In this document: positions 1-12,191 of the stretch, piece by piece
Layout: each line of letters opens with the position of its first letter
Numbering within the stretch: position 1 is the stretch's first letter
From: Saccopteryx bilineata
Lineage: Eukaryota; Chordata; Mammalia; Chiroptera; Emballonuridae
Length of the DNA stretch: 64,000 nucleotides
Assembly: GCF_036850765.1 (NCBI RefSeq)
Contig: NC_089492.1
Coordinates: 204,847,681-204,911,680, forward strand
Direction of reading: 5' to 3'
Program-made: the position numbers and the translations under genes
The notes under the pieces: generated by a model
Told to the model about the DNA's origin: nothing
The model's input: the letters and a program-made list of their open reading frames with translations, nothing else
The model's database searches: none

Positions 1-690
1 CAGACGTATTCAGAATCGGCCCCTGATGGTCAGTTTTAACATTTAGTGCTTTCACATTTACTACCTCCTTTGACAATCAAACATAAATTGTATCTTGCTA
101 TGTCTTCTATTATTGTCTTGAGCTTGATATTGTGTAACATCATTGTGTCTTCCTGTCCCTCAATTATTATGCTAACTCCTTGAGGGCATAGATTACCTTG
201 TAATAATATTTTTATTTTTCAAAACTAACCCACTTACATTAAAATATATTAACTTTGTCCTTTTAAGTCCAGGTCTAATATTAATTGATCCTAGAAGGAT
301 GAGTTTCCTAACATAAAATGTGTATATTTAAAACTATTTGATGATTTTGAAATAGGCTTTTGCAACAAAATAAATGATAGTACTGCATTACAACAAATAG
401 AATAAAATAAATATTCATGAATTTATATTTATATTCATGATATAAATAAATAAAGAAGGGGCAGCACATTCTTACTGTAGAACTCTAATTAAAAAATAGA
501 AAGAATGAATGCAGTAGACAATTACCACTAGACAAACATAACAGAAATAATTGTTGCTGGCAAGAATCATCAATGGGTACTAAAATTAGTGGGTAAAAGT
601 ATGCTGAATAATGAAATATTTGTGTAGTCTTAGAGTACCTTCCCACTTATTAATTAAAAAGGGAAAAACAGTAACTTTTACAATGTAGAA
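1..690. other. AT-rich DNA, no gene seen
   Basis: No open reading frame of note and no repeat head or tail that I recognise. The sequence is strongly A+T-rich with short stretches such as repeated ATATTCATGA/TTTATATTCATGA words near 410-445. Treated as unique or unrecognisably old repeat. Confidence 0.4.
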
Positions 691-1545
691 AATCTGGAAG
701 CAATCACCTTACCAAGTGATCCAAGATAGAATCACCAATAATGTTACTTTGACATCACACATCCTGACATGATGCACTGAGAATGACACATTAGTTATGG
801 TATTCTAGCTAAAAATGTATAAACTCAATCTAATTATGAGAAAGCCTCACACAAAAATTGATTGACCTGTATTTTTCAAAAGCATTAAGGTCATGAAAGA
901 CAAAGACTGAATAACTGTCATGATAGGGGAAAATTAAGAATAGTTGAATGAGGCCCTGGCTGATTGGCTCAGTGAATAGAGTATCTGCCCAGCATATGGA
1001 CCTCCCTGGCCTGATCCCCAGTCAGGGCACACAGGAGAAGCAACCATCTGCTTCTCTTCCCCTCCCTCTCCCACTTCTCTCCCTCTTCCTATTCCATAGC
1101 CAGTGGCACAATTGGTTCAAGCGGCAGCCCCAGGTCTTGAGGATAGCTAGGTTGGTCCAAGCGTCTGCCTCAGGCACTAAAAATAGCGTGGTTGATTCAA
1201 GCATGCGGGTGGATCCTGGTCAGAGTACACAGGAGTTTATCTCACTATCTCCCCTCCTATCACTTAAAAACAAAATACAAAAAAACCCCAGCTAAGTGCA
1301 ATGTGGCAGTTGTCTAGAAGAAGAAGACTAGTGGGAAAAGTAGTTAAATTCTAACAAGATTGGTAGGTTCATTATTAGATTGTATCCATATTAATTTCCT
1401 GGTTTCTATAATAGTATAGCTAATAATATATTAGCATTAGGGATATCTGAGTAAGGGCAATGTGGAAACAGCCTGAATTATTTTTGTAGGTTTTTTTTTA
1501 AGTCTAACAATATTTCAAAATAAAATGTCCTTTTAAAAACATAAA
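690..1545 (+). repeat. Ancient LINE-type 3' end, split by a SINE
   Basis: Phrases such as 'accaagtgatccaagata', 'gatgcactgagaatgacaca', 'ggtcatgaaagacaaagac' and, after the SINE, 'ttaatttcctggtttctat' and 'tttcaaaataaaa' follow the order of a common old mammalian repeat that I believe is an L1-related 3' end. The family name is from memory and not certain. A type A SINE (953-1290) interrupts it at the point where the two halves join. A related piece appears to lie at about 62,660-62,800. Confidence 0.45.
953..1290 (+). mobile_element. Type A SINE (tRNA-derived, VES-like), old copy
   Basis: The head 'gccctggctgattggctcag' is a diverged form of the tRNA-like A-box region shared by the other type A copies in this window. 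It is followed by a degenerate B-box area ('cctgatccccagtcagggc'), the 'ggagaagcaaccatctgcttctc' segment and a C/T-rich block. It ends in an A-rich tail near 1285. Divergence is clearly higher than in the copies at 21.7, 22.5, 57.2 and 61.2 kb. The 115-codon frame at 948-1295 is SINE sequence, not a gene. Confidence 0.8.
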
Positions 1546-1982
1546 TGGACACTTGTAATAGATTGAACACAAACCCTCAAGCAACTATAGTTTCTTGGCA
1601 ACTGCAATGAAATTATTTAACTTTCATTTTACATGTCTATATATGGAAATGTTTACATTCTTTAGGATGATAAATTATAAATGCATGATAATTAACATCC
1701 ATAGCACAGCTTTCTACTTGGAGATTTACTCTTTTGCACTACTAATGAAGATAGTCACAGTTTAGTCTACTAGAGAGAATTTAGGGAAAAAAAGGAAATA
1801 AACTTAAAAGGCAGAAAAGTTCGTAAATGCAAAAGCATTATTAACTGAGTATCTGTGCACTAATTACTTTGCCAAGATAAAGAATCAGAATACATAGTCT
1901 TTGAATTTGAGAACTTTATAATCTAGTCCCAGAGACAGAATGAACATTTGCAAAATAATAGCTCATGTAAGAATAAACCTTA

Positions 1983-2204
1983 GGCTTGGCCTGTGGTGGC
2001 ACAGTGGATCAAGCGTTGATCTGGAATGCTGAGGTCACCGGTTCAAAACCCTGGGCTTGCCTGGTCAAGGCACATATGGGAGTTGATGCTTCCTGCTCCT
2101 CCCCCCCTTTCTCTCTCTCTGTCTCTCTGTCTCTCTCTCTCTCTCTCTGTCTCTCTCCTCTAAAATAAATAAATAAATAAAAATAATTTTTAAAAAAAGT
2201 TCTA
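1983..2204 (+). mobile_element. Type B SINE (Rhin-1-like) with target duplication
   Basis: The head 'cttggcctgtggtggcacag' is followed by the tRNA-like B-box area (ggttcaaaaccc), 'gggcttgcctggtcaaggc', a (CT)n/(TCTG)n block and an AAATAA-rich tail. Matching flanks 'aagaataaacctta' lie at 1969-1982 and 2206-2219, a perfect 14 bp target-site duplication, so the element was placed by LINE-style retrotransposition and is fairly young. Confidence 0.9.
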
Positions 2205-2282
2205 TAAGAATAAACCTTATTCTCCACTCTTGGAATTTCCACATGAAGGCACCTCCACTATAGTGACACTCTTGATACTATA

Positions 2283-2640
2283 TTAGTTACCAAAGGCTGC
2301 CACAACAAAACACCACAGTTTGAGTGGCTTAGATGACAGAAATGTATTTTCCTACAATTCAGGAGGCTGGAAATTCAAGATCAATGTGTCAGCAGAATTG
2401 GTTTTTCCTGAGGCCTCTCTTCTTGTTTGCAGAAGACTGCCTTATTGCTGTGTCCTCACATGGCCTTTCTTCTACATACCTGCATCCCTGGTCTCTCTCT
2501 TTTTTTTATAAGGATACCAGCCATATTGGATCAGAGTCTCAGTCTTATAAACTCATTTAACCTTGAAATATCCTACCTCCAAATACAGTCATATCGGGAG
2601 TTAGGCTTTAACATATGAATTGGAGGAGAGGACACAATTG
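2283..2640 (-). mobile_element. Probable MaLR-type LTR fragment, antisense
   Basis: On the minus strand the order of phrases (tatgttaaagcc, 'tgactgtatttggaggtag', 'tccaatatggctggtatcc', 'catgtgaggacacagcaat', 'cctcctgaattgtaggaaa', 'tttgtggcagcc') follows a solo LTR that I associate with the ERVL-MaLR (MLT1/MST) group. Only about 360 bp is present and no internal retroviral region is seen. The family assignment is from memory. An alternative is another old mammalian interspersed repeat. Confidence 0.45.
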
Positions 2641-3316
2641 GAAGAAGACTGACTGTTGCATTTCAGAGAAATACCGAGCAAGGCAGCTCAGGTCAGTCCT
2701 CCCCTTCTCTGTTCTTCAGTTCTGCCTACCTGCAAGGCCAATGTAGTCTCATCTGTTCTGTTGCCCAAGTGGTAAACTTAGCAAGAGAGTCTCAGCTTCT
2801 TTAGAGAGAGGTGCACATGTGAAAAAGTAGAAGATGTGTGACCAAGAAGATAAGCCTATTAATTCAGGATAAAATATTAGCAGAACCACTAGGTCAAAAG
2901 CTCTTCTTAATAAGATTTATCAGCAATGAAAAGCTAAGTTCTTATTGAACTCTTCCAAAAACATTGAAGAGAAAGAAACTCCTCCTTCCAAACTCACTTT
3001 ATGAAGCCAGCATTACCTTGATAGCAAAACCAGATGAAGACAGAACAACAACAAAAAAAATTATAGGCCAATATTCCTGAGGAACACAGATGGAAAAAAC
3101 CCTCAATAAAGTGTTAGCAAACTGAATTTAATAGTACAAAAAAAATCATACACCATGATTAAGTGTGTTTTATTCCAGGAATACAAGTTTGGTTCTCTAT
3201 TTTCAAAGCTATCAATGTGATGCACCACCTTAGCAAAGTATGGTATAAAAATCTTATGATCATCTCATTAGATGCAAAAAAAAGAACATTTGAAAAATTC
3301 TTAATAAAAGCTCCCA

Positions 3317-3384
3317 GCTGAATTGTACACCTAAAACTTATATAATATTATAATAGATTTAACAAAATAAATATAAATATAAAA
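3317..3384 (+). mobile_element. Very short L1 3'-end insertion inside older L1
   Basis: 'Gaattgtacacctaaaactt' followed by ATATAATATTATA and an AAATATAAATATA tail is the extreme 3' end of an L1. It lies between imperfect repeats aataaaagctccca (3303-3316) and aaataaaactccca (near 3383-3396), which read as a target-site duplication. It interrupts the ORF2 text of the surrounding L1. Confidence 0.55.
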
Positions 3385-4622
3385 ATAAAACTCCCAAAAA
3401 AGAGCATAGAGGAAGTGTATGTTAACACAATAAAGGGTATATATGACAAGCTCATAGTTCACATCATATTCAATTTTGAAAAACTAGAGGTTTTTCCTCT
3501 AAGATAAGGAGGAAGACAAGAATGCCATTTCTCATAATTTTTATTCAACATAGTACTAGAAGTCCTACCAGAGCAATTAGGCAAGAAAAAATAATAAAAG
3601 ATATCTAAACCCAAAAACTGTCTCTATTTGTGAATAATATAATATGGTATATAGAAAATATGCTACCAAAAAACTGTTAGAAATAATAAATGAATTTAGT
3701 AACATTGCAGGATGCAAAACCATATACAAAAATCTGCTGCATTTCTATACACTAACAATAAACTACCAGAAAAAGAAATTACAATCCCATTTACAATTGC
3801 CTCAAAATGAATAAAATAACTGAATAAAGTTAACCAAGTAAATAAAATATCTGTACACTGAAAACTATAAGACATTTATAAAAGAAATAGAAGGAAACAC
3901 AAATAAATATAAATTTATACCATGCACATAGATCAAAAAAGGTGATTGCCTTAAATGTTAATATTACTCAAAGCAATCTACAGATTCAATACAATCCCTA
4001 TTCAAATTCCAATGGCATTTTCACACTGAAATATAAAAAACAATCTTAAAATTTGTGACCACAAAGGACCCCAAATAGTCAAAGAAATATTGAAAAAGAT
4101 AATAATAAAGTTACAGGTGTCATATTTTCTGCTTTCAAACTATATTACAAAGCTATAGTAATAAAAACAATATGGTACGGGCATAAAAACAGACATGTAG
4201 ATTAATGGAACAAAATAGAGGGCTCAGACAGATAAATATGGTCAATTAATTGATGACAATGGAGCCAAGAATACACTGTGGGAAAATGATAACCTCTTCA
4301 ATAAATTGTGTTGGGAAAACTGGACAGCCACAAACAAAAAAATGAAACTGGATCACCGTAGTACACCATACACAAAACCCAACTCAAACTGGATTAAAGA
4401 TTTGCATGTAAGATTTGAAATCATAACATTTCTAAATAAAAACAGAGAGGGTAATCTTTTTGACATTGGTTTTAGCAATGATTTTTTAAAATTTGACACC
4501 AAAAGCAAAAGTAACAACAACAACAAAAACCCAGTGGGACTACATCAAACTAAAGAGCTTCTGCAGAGCTAAGAAAGACATTAATGAGATGAAAAGGCTA
4601 CCTACAAAATGGGGAAAAAATA

Positions 4623-5219
4623 CAGTGTGTCCGTAAAATCATGGTGCACTTTTGACTGGTCACAGGAAAGCAACAAAAATGATAGAAATGTGAAATCTGC
4701 ACCAAATGAAAGGAAAATCCTCCCAGTTTCTGTAGGATGATATGGCAGCATGTGCGCATGCGCAGATGATGACGTAACACCGTGTATACAGCGGAGCAGC
4801 CCACGGCCATGCCAGTTGAGATGTGGATAGTACAGAGGGAAAGTTCAGTGTGTTCTGTGGCTCACTAAATTCGAATCCGTGACCAAAGTGCAACGTGAAT
4901 ATCGGTGCATTTATAACAAAGCGCCACCACATAGGAATAACATTACTCGGTGGTATAAGCAGTTGAAGGAAACTGGCAGTTTAGTGGAGAAACCCCGTTC
5001 TGGTAGGCCATCAGTCAGTGATGAGTCTGTAGAGGCTATACAGGATAGTTACCTAAGGAGCCCTAAAAAATCTGTGCCTGAGCCCACATCGAACTGCACT
5101 AAATAAGTATGAAACTGGGAGAGTGTTCCTTTTATTTGGTGCAGATTTCACATTTCTATTGTCTTTTATTGCTTTCCTGTGACCAGTCAAAAGTACACTA
5201 TGACTTTACGGACACACTG
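4623..5219 (+). mobile_element. 597 bp Tc1/mariner-type element, long inverted repeats
   Basis: The ends are 'cagtgtgtccgtaaaatcat' and its complement 'tgactttacggacacactg', each next to a TA (4621-4622 and 5220-5221), the target duplication typical of Tc1/mariner. The terminal inverted repeats extend about 110 bp, to around 4735 and 5110. Between them lies the N-terminal, DNA-binding part of a transposase; the catalytic DDE/DDD region is absent. It is therefore an internally deleted, non-autonomous copy. The element at 23,294-23,890 has the same ends and the same length by my count. Confidence 0.85.
4804..5106 (+). pseudogene. Mariner-type transposase N-terminal fragment (HTH)
   Basis: The readable frame (4879-5106, 75 residues) contains KVQREYR..., PPHRNNITRWYKQLKETGS, VEKPRSGRPS and VEAIQDSYLRSPKKS. 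This is the pattern of the paired helix-turn-helix DNA-binding domain at the N-terminus of mariner/DUF4817-like transposases: two HTH units joined by a basic GRPS-type linker. In the full-length protein this domain recognises the inverted repeats. Compared with the copy on the minus strand near 23.4-23.7 kb, the codons before 4879 are frameshifted by one base in a G/A run near 4838-4845. The protein ends at TAA right where the 3' inverted repeat begins, and no DDE catalytic domain follows, so it cannot transpose by itself. Confidence 0.75.
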
Positions 5220-5778
5220 TATTTGCCAATTATATACCTGATAAGGAGTTAATATTCAAAATTTTTAAAAAATTCATACAAATCAATTACCAAAAACCCC
5301 CTAACAATCTGATTTTTTTAAATGGGCAAAAGAACCAAATAGACATTTTTCCAAAGAAGACATATAAATGCCCAACAGATACAAGAAAGGATGCTCAGCA
5401 TCATGAATCATCAAGAAAATGCAAATCAAAACCACAGTGAACTATCACCTCATATTCATCAGAATGGCTATTATCAAAAAGACAAGAGACAGCAAATGCT
5501 GGTGAAGCTGTGGAGAAAAAGGTACCTTTGTGCATTATTCTAGGGAACGTAAATTGTTGCAGCCATTAGGGAAAACAGTTTGGAGACTCCTCAAAAAATT
5601 AAAACTAGAACTACCATATGATCCAGCAATTCTACTTCTGGTTATTTATCCAAAGGAAACAAAATCACCATCTGGAAAAAATACCTGCACTTTTATGTTC
5701 ATTTGCAGCATTATTTACAAGAGCCAAGATCTGGGGAAAATGTAAATGTCTATTCATGGATGAATGGATAAAGAAAAT

Positions 5779-5780
<2 letters not shown>

Positions 5781-5817
<37 letters not shown>
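5781..5817. repeat. (AC)n microsatellite
   Basis: About 18 uninterrupted AC dinucleotides within the 3' part of the old L1, at the place where L1 itself has a short ACACA-rich stretch that can seed expansion. Confidence 0.95.
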
Positions 5818-5819
<2 letters not shown>

Positions 5820-6129
5820 TGGAATGTTGTTCAATCACGGAAAAGAAGAAAACCCTGCAGTTTATGACAACAAGAATGATCCTTCAGAGCATTATGCTAA
5901 GTGAAGTAAATCAGAGAAAGATAAATACCATATGATCTCATTTATATGTGGAATTTATAAAAACAAACCTCACAAATAAATACTGCAACCAAATTGGTGG
6001 TTGGCAGAGGTTATGAGGGGGTGGTGAAAATGGGTACAGGGGGCCAAAATGTAAAAACTTCTAGTTGTAGGATAAATGAATTCTGGGGATATAACATACA
6101 ACATGGAGGGGGGAGGTGCCTGCTTATTT

Positions 6130-9100
6130 CTGAATTCTAAATTTGAGTGGGAAAAAAAGGTACTATATGTTGGACCTCCTAGTGCCATAACATCATATTC
6201 ATACATATATGAAACTTGCTATATATATAATATATTCAAGACTGTGTAATTTAGTAGTTCTTAGAAACCATTTTGTTATAAGCACTTAAATACCATTTTA
6301 GCAAAATGGCTTTTTGAAACTCAGTATTTTATTTTCACAAAACAGACAATTAATAATTATTTAATCTCAATTAACTACTTGTTTCACATTTAGCTATTAA
6401 TTTCAAATTAGTTACAAATAATGAAGACAATAATAAAACTCATTTTTACCATAATTTTTGTTTTATAGATGTGTATGATGTCAAAAAATGTCATGAAATT
6501 TACATGCTGTTTCAGCAATTGTATTTACATGCTTCATTTAAAATTTATATGTTTAGCACTACTTCTGAAAATCAAACTCACTAGCTTAATCAGAACTGCT
6601 GATATCAAGAGCAAATGAGTCTTTCCTTCGATGGTGATACAAAAGGATTTAGAGAGGCAACAATAGTAATAAGTATATGTTTTATACACAGTAAGTACAA
6701 ATACTTTTTTATATAGATTTGAAGGCTTTTGCTTTAAAATTGACATAAAAAACTACAAATAATCCTTACTTAATTTAAAATATCAATGCCCCATACTACA
6801 ATATTTACAACTGATTTAACGTATATCATAAGTATTCATTGTATATAGTTTTCACATGTCTTGTGGACTTTGTCAAACTAATGTGCATGGATATCTATAA
6901 AACATAATCTATTTCTGAATTACCCATTTGTTAGTGTTGAGAAGTAGAAAGAATCTTTTGGCAATAATTAACAATGTATGCCCATGCATATTAGCACATA
7001 AAGATTAATTTTTAACACAACTTCGTTTCATGCTAAAACAAATCCTGTTGTGTTAACTCTATGCTAACCTATGACATCTCTTTAATTATTACCTAATTAA
7101 CCTCCTAATGGCCACATCATAGAAGTTTGTGTCTATAATTATTTTAGATATCAGTTTAAAAAGCTACTAAAGGAATATAATCATATTTATATCCAAATTC
7201 TATTTGGGAAACCAAATTCTTGCCATTTATACAGAAGAAAATGCCCTGCCTAGTAGATATTGTTTGTTGCAGCATGTCATTCATTTCTTAGAATTCCCAT
7301 TTTTATCTACATATTAACTACCAAAGATGCACATTGGAAAGAAAATTAGTAAGGCAATATTCATAAAGATTTGAAGGAAAAGCACCCAAAATTATAATAT
7401 CTACATAACATATATATTTACTATTTTATACTATCTTATAAAAAATGCCCAAGTAAAGAGTTTTGAAAACAAAAATTTGAGAACAGTTTTTAAAAAGTTC
7501 ATGACAAGAAAGAAAAGTTACCATAAGAATCATACATTATCAAAATTCAGAACTGTTGCTTTAATGATAATCTTAGTTTATGTGTACATTTCTTTTGAAG
7601 TCCTCCTTCTGCTCAAATTACAGATACCATTTGATTGCTTAAATCTGACTGAAACACAAGAGAAGAAATTGAGCTTGTACTTGTTTTCATAAAATAAATT
7701 TTTTTTAAAAAGGACAGAATAAAAAACTTTGCAGTTGGATCAAGTGGCAAGTTTTCTGTTTCCCAGAAGTGCAATACAGAAGAAAAAAATGGTATTCTTA
7801 AAGAAAGATACTGAGGATGGAAAATGCTAACATGGGTTTTGCCTAGTTGCTGCTACTGCACAGATTACCACTAGATGTCCTGTGGACTAAGCAAGAAGAA
7901 CTCTGGTGCATATATTTGCATTCTTGTCCCACCAATGGGTGTTTCTGATTTTAATAATACAGCTCTGAATTTCTGAAACAGCCAGCCAACCATGTTCTGC
8001 TACATTTTCTATTGACAGCCAAAATAAAATACAGTGGTATAGGACGTAGGTTATGTAATAAATCCTAGCATGCCATTTGTCATGCTTGAAAATAATTATA
8101 AAAGCATGACTGAAATAGTTATCTCAGAATCTTTCACAATGAGGAAAACATACATACACATTCAAATATAATTCCCTTATGGCAAAGGTAGATCTTTTAA
8201 TTAAGCTCCATTTTTCTCATTTAACAGGCTCAACGGGCTGTCTTGTTATAGATTCCTTCCTTTCCTGAGAAGGGGAATACATGGTAATAACAAAATAATT
8301 ACAGCTTATTTAGAGAAACCACTCACATGTGTTGTCTTCCATGACTGCTAAGCAAATTAATGTCAAAGTTTTACTGTCTGTCAATTTGTGTGATTATTAT
8401 GATAAATCTGTGAAGTACGGAAGGTATTTAAAAGCAATGTGAAGCCTTTCTAAAATTCCACCTCCTAACAAGGCATAAAAGTACTTGCAGATGCCAATAA
8501 TGTGTACCAAACTATAAAGGGAAAGGGTGTCTTCAGCTCCAATTGTTTGAGTGTGGCACTCGGTATGTGGACCCTGGCAATGCGTCTCCTCGAATCCCCG
8601 ATGTTGTCAGCAAAGGAAATGGAGGAATAAGCTGTTCTCAGTGGTGCTGGGTGAGCACCCCACAGAGATAAGGGCAAACAGCAAATGCCTTCCCTGGCAG
8701 CACTGACATGCTGGCAGGACAGGAACCGTGACACGAATGCCAAGGCTAGGGAAAATTGTCACCAAGGTCTATAATTTCTCAAATCCACTCTTCTTGGAAT
8801 TTGATTAAATATGAGGGAAACCTTTTTAAGTGGCAAAATAAAGCAAATTATAAAATGATTTAAAGATTTTAGAAACATTAGTATAGTGTACCACAAAAAA
8901 ATTAATATTTTAAATGTCAGTGGCCTCCCTGGGCATGTGTGCCTGCTCTATTAGGACGGTGTAGAATTACCCTATCAGACATGGAGGACATGAGACCAGG
9001 CTGGCTAAATGAGATTCCAGGGGAGAGCCACCTGCGCCCTGAGAAGCAAGAGGTCTCTTTTTTCTTAAATGAGTGAAATGGAATTCTCGGGAGACTGTTG

Positions 9101-10300
9101 CCTTTGTTTTCCCCCTTGGCTAGCTTGCTTTCCCTGTAGCACCCTTAACTATTTCCACGGTTGCCAGAGGCTGTGACAAAAGAAAGAGACGAATTAAACC
9201 GCCAACTTTCTCAGCTTCACTGAGAAGTAACTCAGAAACAAGGCAGTGATCCTCCTTTAACATAACCCGCAGCTGCCACAAACGAAGTAGCTTTCGCTGA
9301 GACTCCGGGCTCAGAGGCCTTGCTTTCAAATGGCTTTTCTGAAACACTTTCTTGCTTCTAAGACCTTTGAACTGCTGATTTCTCAGGGTCAAAGAGAAGA
9401 AATTGGGAGGCGGAGGAGGAGGGGATCGGGAACAGAGATATTCATTCCTTCATCCATTTATTGGACAAATATTCATTGAGCACCTATGTGTGGTACATTT
9501 TACCAATGCTGGCTCTGGTGCAGGACAATTATTGTCAGGGGAATCCAAAACACAATTCTTGAATTTGGTCCCACAAGGAGCAAAAAGGAAGACTGTCATA
9601 CCAAGGGAGAAGCGATGGTAAAAAAAAATTGGTATTCTGCTGTGTGTACAGTTCCAAGTCACTTAAGTTGACACATACTTTCCTGCCTCCATTCTTCTGC
9701 TATCGCCCAGGTTGCCTCCATCTATCTATTTTTGCTTATTGAACTTTTATCTACTTCCAAGGCTCATTTTGCCTGCTAGCTCCCATGTGGAGCTTTTTCA
9801 GATTTATTCACCTCCTCATAGTTTATATAACATTTTAATAATAAGAATTCCTAGTCAATACTTCTTTACAATGGATTTAATTCTATCATATATTAATGAA
9901 ATAGTTTTGCCTCATAAATAAGTGGTAATGTCCTTAAGGGTAGGTAACTTTTGTAAAAGTTTATATTATACAAGTTCTTGCTAAGTATTTGTGGAGGTGA
10001 ATGAATTTGCTTTTTAATAGTTTTGCAGAGTTGTAGCAAAGTCAGTGCAAGAAACCAGGCAGACAAACACACTATCACACAGGGACCCCTGCATCACCCT
10101 GTTTCTCAGTTGATATGCAAATTAACTATCTTATATAATGGCTAATGCATTTTTCCAGATATGAGATTTATATATAGATCCAAATATACTAAATTAAATT
10201 CAAACTATCTATAGATAATAAGTAGTTCTGTTTTTAAGGAAGAACTAAAAGACAAAATGCAGTAATTCATTAATATTTTAAAGTGATGTCCAAGGTTCAT
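6130..10300. other. Mostly unique AT-rich DNA; no gene recognised
   Basis: No SINE or L1 text is visible. The stretch 8,460-9,440 is less AT-rich and has two minus-strand open frames (8465-8743, 92 codons; 9120-9392, 90 codons) with no recognisable domain. Around 9,440-9,600 the phrase 'attcattgagcacctatgtg' marks an old dispersed repeat. Potential non-coding regulatory DNA cannot be judged without cross-species alignment. Confidence 0.4.
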
Positions 10301-10320
10301 TTTAAAATGCTGAATAGTTC

Positions 10321-10439
10321 AGCCTGACCTGTGGTGGCGCAGTGAATAAAGTGTCGACCTGGAATACTGAGGTCTCTGGTTTGAAACCCTAGACTTGCCT
10401 GGTCAAGGCACATATGGAAGTTGATGCTTTCTGCTCCTC

Positions 10440-10481
<42 letters not shown>

Positions 10482-10518
10482 ACCCCACCTCTCTAAAATG
10501 AATAAATAAATAAATTTA
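10321..10518 (+). mobile_element. Type B SINE (Rhin-1-like)
   Basis: Head 'agcctgacctgtggtggcgc', then tRNA-like boxes, 'agacttgcctggtcaaggca', a (TC)n block and an AATAAATAAATAAA tail. Flanks 'aaatgctgaatagttc' (10,305-10,320) and 'aagtgctaaatatttc' (about 10,519-10,534) are a mutated target-site duplication. Confidence 0.88.
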
Positions 10519-10775
10519 AGTGCTAAATATTTCAATTTTAATTTTTAAGTAACAACAACTTTAGTTAAAGTCAATTTGTTTTAAATAGTAAAACTTTAAA
10601 ATATCAAGAAATACTGATTCTGGAAAGAAACAGACACAAAATCTGTTTAAAAAAATTTAAAGTTGACCAATAGTTCTTGGATCGTTAAATGATAAATTGG
10701 TCAGACTGCCCTGTGGTTGATTTTGTTTGACATGCTAAAATAAATAAAATAATCAGACTCATAAAAATTACTTTA

Positions 10776-11144
10776 GCTCTGGCCGGTTGGTTCAGCGGTA
10801 GAGCGTCGGCCCTGTGTGTGGAAGTCCCAGGTTCGATTCCCGGCCAGGGCACAGAGGAGAAGCGCCCATCTGCTTCTCCACCCCTCCCCCTCTCCTTCCT
10901 CGCTGTCTCTCTCTTCCCCTCCTGCAGCCAAGGCTCCACTGGAGCAAAGTTGACCTGGGCACTGAAGACGGCTCCATGGTCTCCGCCTCAGGTGATAGAA
11001 TGGCTCAGATTGCAGCAGAGCAACGCCCCAGAGGGGCAAACATTGCCCCCTGGTGGGCATGCCAGGTGGATCTCGGTGGGGTGCATGCGGGAGTCTGTCT
11101 GACTGCCTCCTTACTTCTAACTTCAGAAGAAAAAAAAATTTTTT
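10776..11144 (+). mobile_element. Type A SINE (VES-like)
   Basis: Head 'ctctggccggttggttcagc' with tRNA-like A box, B box 'ggttcgattcc', then the GAAGCGCCCATCTGCTTC segment, C/T-rich block, 'ggcactgaagacggctcc', two internal GC-rich units and an A-rich tail. Flanks AATTACTTTAG (before) and AATTTCTTTAG (after) are a near-perfect target duplication. Several open frames of 60-116 codons on both strands here are SINE-derived and not genes. Confidence 0.9.
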
Positions 11145-11334
11145 TAATTTCTTTAGTTATTTAGTCAAATATAAGTGTGTAATAATTTTACTTTGCTGTT
11201 TAATTATCAGCCCTTATGAAATAATGTCACTCTTTTTTTGTTGATTTGAAGGAATTCTTAATTATTATAATAACAATACTTTATTTCCTTCATTTACCTT
11301 AAAGCAACTTGTAATTGTTTTTATTTTTGTTGTC

Positions 11335-11470
11335 TCCTTAAATAGACTGCAGATTGCATGAGGGCAGGGGCCATATCTGTTTTCCTCATTGCTATTTTTC
11401 CAGTGCTTTCTGTAAGACATGCAGAGTAGCTATTCAGTTAATGTTTTGTGAATAGATGGATAAATAGATG
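11335..11470 (+). mobile_element. LINE-2 3' end relic
   Basis: 'ttgcatgagggcaggggcca' followed by 'cattgctatttttccagtgc' and a GTGAATAGATGGATAAATAGATGGATG tail-like stretch fits the L2 3' end. Short and diverged. Confidence 0.5.
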
Positions 11471-12110
11471 GATGAGTGAATGAAACAAAATTAAACTAAA
11501 ACTAAATATATATAGATTCACTCTGCAGTCTATATCTACTAAATGTGGATAGAATGATTAAAAAGTGAAACAGTCAGCCAATCAACCAATTGTTAAGTCA
11601 CTCTTCTCCCAAATAAATTATTTAATTATTTTATTGGATATATTTTGAGTTCATATCAACCAAGTCCATGGATAAATGACCCTCTAGTAAGCCAGCCTAT
11701 ATCTGAAAACGTAAATGGCAAGACCTTTTAAAAGTTTTAATGCTAACAATATGTTCATATCAGAACTTTATTGTTATAACAAAATATTTCTGGATTTTCA
11801 AAATTTCATCTTTATTTCATCTATAAATCTGTATTAGAAAGATTAAGTAAATCAGAATCAAACATAAGGAATCACTTGATACTGCAAAGCCATTAAGTAG
11901 TTTAGAAGAAGGGGAAGGGATAATAATTAAATGAAAGGAGAGTAATATACATATAATGTAATGAAAGGTCATATATGTGTGTGCATATACACATATGCAT
12001 ACACAAAAAAATGAACATTAACTTGGGACATAAAGGCAGTAAGATAAGCAATTTAAAAATTACTCTTTTCTGAATTAATATGGATCCTAAATTCTCTAGT
12101 GGGAAAAACA
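11470..12110. other. AT-rich DNA, nothing recognised
   Basis: No open frame, repeat head or structured motif that I can name. There are short purine runs and a TATATGTGTGTGCATATACACATATG stretch near 11,970-12,000 that is simple-sequence-like. Confidence 0.35.
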
Positions 12111-12112
12111 GA

Positions 12113-12115
<3 letters not shown>

Positions 12116-12186
<71 letters not shown>
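12116..12186. repeat. (AT)n microsatellite, about 71 bp
   Basis: Uninterrupted TATATA run at the tail side of the antisense type C SINE that follows, so it probably grew from the SINE's own tail. It can fold back on itself and is prone to length change and assembly error. Confidence 0.95.

Positions 12187-12191
<5 letters not shown>

Larger units (their letters stand above)
2920..6130 (+). mobile_element. Old 5'-truncated LINE-1 (ORF2 RT to 3' end)
   Basis: The sequence follows LINE-1 from the reverse-transcriptase part of ORF2 ('ccagcattaccttgatagc', 'caccatgattaagtg', 'cacattagatgcaaaa'-type phrases) through the C-terminal domain (4306-4572, with the WENW... and [13 protein letters not shown] segment) to the 3' end around 5,700-6,100. 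It is full of stops and frameshifts. The RT active-site motif FADD is read here as FVNN at 3627-3638, so both catalytic aspartates are lost. A mariner-type element (4623-5219) and a very short L1 piece (about 3317-3382) are inserted in it, so it predates both. An (AC)n run lies at 5781-5817. The 5' end is truncated, as usual for L1. Confidence 0.85.

Noticed and set aside
8465..9392. Two minus-strand frames of 92 and 90 codons in GC-richer unique DNA
   Set aside because: No recognisable domain, different frames, no splice or promoter context that I can support; left as unique sequence.
10776..10850. Possible tRNA gene (A box and B box present)
   Set aside because: The tRNA-like boxes belong to SINE heads: a body and poly-A tail follow, the copy is flanked by a target duplication, and I see no evidence that the segment folds as a tRNA. 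The same holds for the other SINE heads.
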